Source of the DNA: Edaphobacter bradus | Lineage (GTDB): Bacteria; Acidobacteriota; Terriglobia; Terriglobales; Acidobacteriaceae | Reading direction: 5' to 3' | DNA: 64,000 nt | NCBI RefSeq assembly: GCF_025685645.1 | Contig: NZ_JAGSYF010000003.1 | Location: 496,001-560,000 of the forward strand | In this document: positions 61,243 to 64,000 of the stretch, one piece after another | How the letters are laid out: each line of letters opens with the position of its first letter | Numbering within the stretch: the first letter of the stretch is position 1 | Made by a program: the position numbers and the translations under genes | Notes under the pieces: model-generated | Seen by the model: the letters and a program-made list of their open reading frames with translations, nothing else | Told to the model about the DNA's origin: nothing | The model's database searches: none

Positions 61243-61808
61243 CAGACCGCCACCGCGCCCGCTGCACGCTCCAACGCAGATTCCACGGTTACGACGTGGG
61301 CGAACCGGTCTTCCAGCACCAGCTCTGTCCGCTCCTTGAGTTCCTCAGGACTCCACACCCGCCCCTTACGATCGGTCATCGGGAAGGTCAGCGTCGCCTC
61401 CGTCACGTAGTCCACCTCGTAGCCGCTGTCGGATGCGTGACGTGTCGTCGTCTCGCAGCACTGCTCCGTCCTGATGCCGGACACAATCAGCCTCCGAATC
61501 CCATGTTGCACAAGCCACACATCCAGTCCGCTGCCGATCAGAGCGCTGTGGCTGCGCTTATGAAAAACCGCATCCGGCGAGATCGAGATCCCCGCAAATA
61601 CTCTTACGTTCCCCGATTCCAGCGAGAACGCCCCCGTCTCCTCCACGTGGAAGATCTGCACGACCGGAATCCCCCGCTCCCTGGCTCCGTCGATCAATGC
61701 TTGGAGGCGTTTCACGAACGCCGGCTCGTCCCTGTCAGTCCAGTAGGGGCGATGACGAAAAGACTCCTGCGCATCCACTACCAGCAGCGCCGTCTCTGAA
61801 TCGAACAT
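61242..61808 (-). CDS. Isochorismatase-family cysteine hydrolase
   Basis: The 188-residue protein has the triad Asp12 (LLVVDAQ), Lys84 (VFHKRSHSAL) and Cys117 (GIRTEQCCET). AAGGAGC precedes the ATG. The family includes nicotinamidase, ureidoacrylate and N-carbamoylsarcosine amidohydrolases. Coupling with a GlxA-type regulator suggests an amide substrate sensed by that protein. Confidence 0.9.
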   Translation of the reverse strand: MFDSETALLVVDAQESFRHRPYWTDRDEPAFVKRLQALIDGARERGIPVVQIFHVEETGAFSLESGNVRVFAGISISPDAVFHKRSHSALIGSGLDVWLVQHGIRRLIVSGIRTEQCCETTTRHASDSGYEVDYVTEATLTFPMTDRKGRVWSPEELKERTELVLEDRFAHVVTVESALERAAGAVAV

Positions 61809-63807
<1,999 letters not shown>

Positions 63808-64000
63808 CTCTTGCCCTTTATGAGATTTCAAATGCGCATCTTTTTTGAACGATCGTAAGCTGACTCCCCGGAACGGATTTAGATCGACAACAAGCGGATC
63901 ATTTCCGAGTGGCCGACAAACCGGACATTGCTCACCGCATGCTCGTTTCTCGTTACTATCCACTAAACGGATCTCAACCGTGGCTCAATGGCGCATTGCC
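63808..64000. other. Right-edge non-coding stretch
   Basis: About 190 bases after pyrG with no supported gene. A minus-strand frame (GTG near 63963) with two cysteine pairs runs into the pyrG antisense and is judged a shadow. Confidence 0.4.

Overview
The window looks like a chromosomal segment of an Acidobacteriota member (Terriglobia, Granulicella/Terriglobus/Edaphobacter-like). The evidence is the gene mix: two 1100-residue Oar-type TonB receptors followed by TPR and CRTAC1 genes, a VWA-domain secreted protein, a choice-of-anchor-D lipoprotein, a PAP2-Wzi fusion and an ECF42 sigma factor next to a DGPF/YciI gene. Most of the window is GC-rich with C-ending codons. The first 10 kb is visibly less so and is full of broken genes. 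No rRNA, CRISPR array or intact transposon was found; there are four tRNA genes.

1-10.1 kb is a decaying redox/stress island. It holds a partial NmrA-type reductase, a methyltransferase, a TetR gene with a near-perfect operator palindrome, SDR and AraC remnants, an MDR oxidoreductase and an AhpD-like protein. It then holds three damaged copies of one ancestral module: an AraC regulator with a cupin_6 N-terminus, divergent from an AhpD-like (CMD) gene and a DUF417 membrane protein gene. DUF417 is the RclC/YkgB family and the E. coli RclR regulator is also a cupin_6 AraC protein, so the module resembles the reactive-chlorine system. Copy A has a 10-bp duplication frameshift, copy B has internal deletions in two genes, and copy C fuses the CMD N-terminus to a complete DUF417 protein.

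10.1-25.8 kb holds secreted proteins (VWA, anchor-D lipoprotein), an FAD oxidoreductase, IS110 and tyrosine-recombinase remnants (the latter beside tRNA-Pro), DUF4112, DUF72, YheT hydrolase, a GT87-like membrane protein, the YciI-ECF42 pair and the PAP2-Wzi fusion.

25.9-40.6 kb is an exopolysaccharide/LPS locus: GT9, Wzz-like and Wza-like proteins, GT4, an initiating sugar transferase, the complete dTDP-L-rhamnose pathway (rfbA, B, C, D) and gmhB. gatC and gatA sit inside it.

40.7-44.8 kb carries mntH and mntR with matching palindromic operators, a methyltransferase, a CAT-anticodon tRNA and a broken fatty-acid transporter. 44.8-56.5 kb is a probable glycan-uptake locus: CRTAC1, TPR, two tandem TonB receptors and a divergent GH16 lipoprotein, linked by a LacI-like operator motif. 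56.8-63.8 kb holds an unknown exported protein, small conserved genes, DinB, YraN, a GlxA-type regulator overlapping an isochorismatase, and pyrG.
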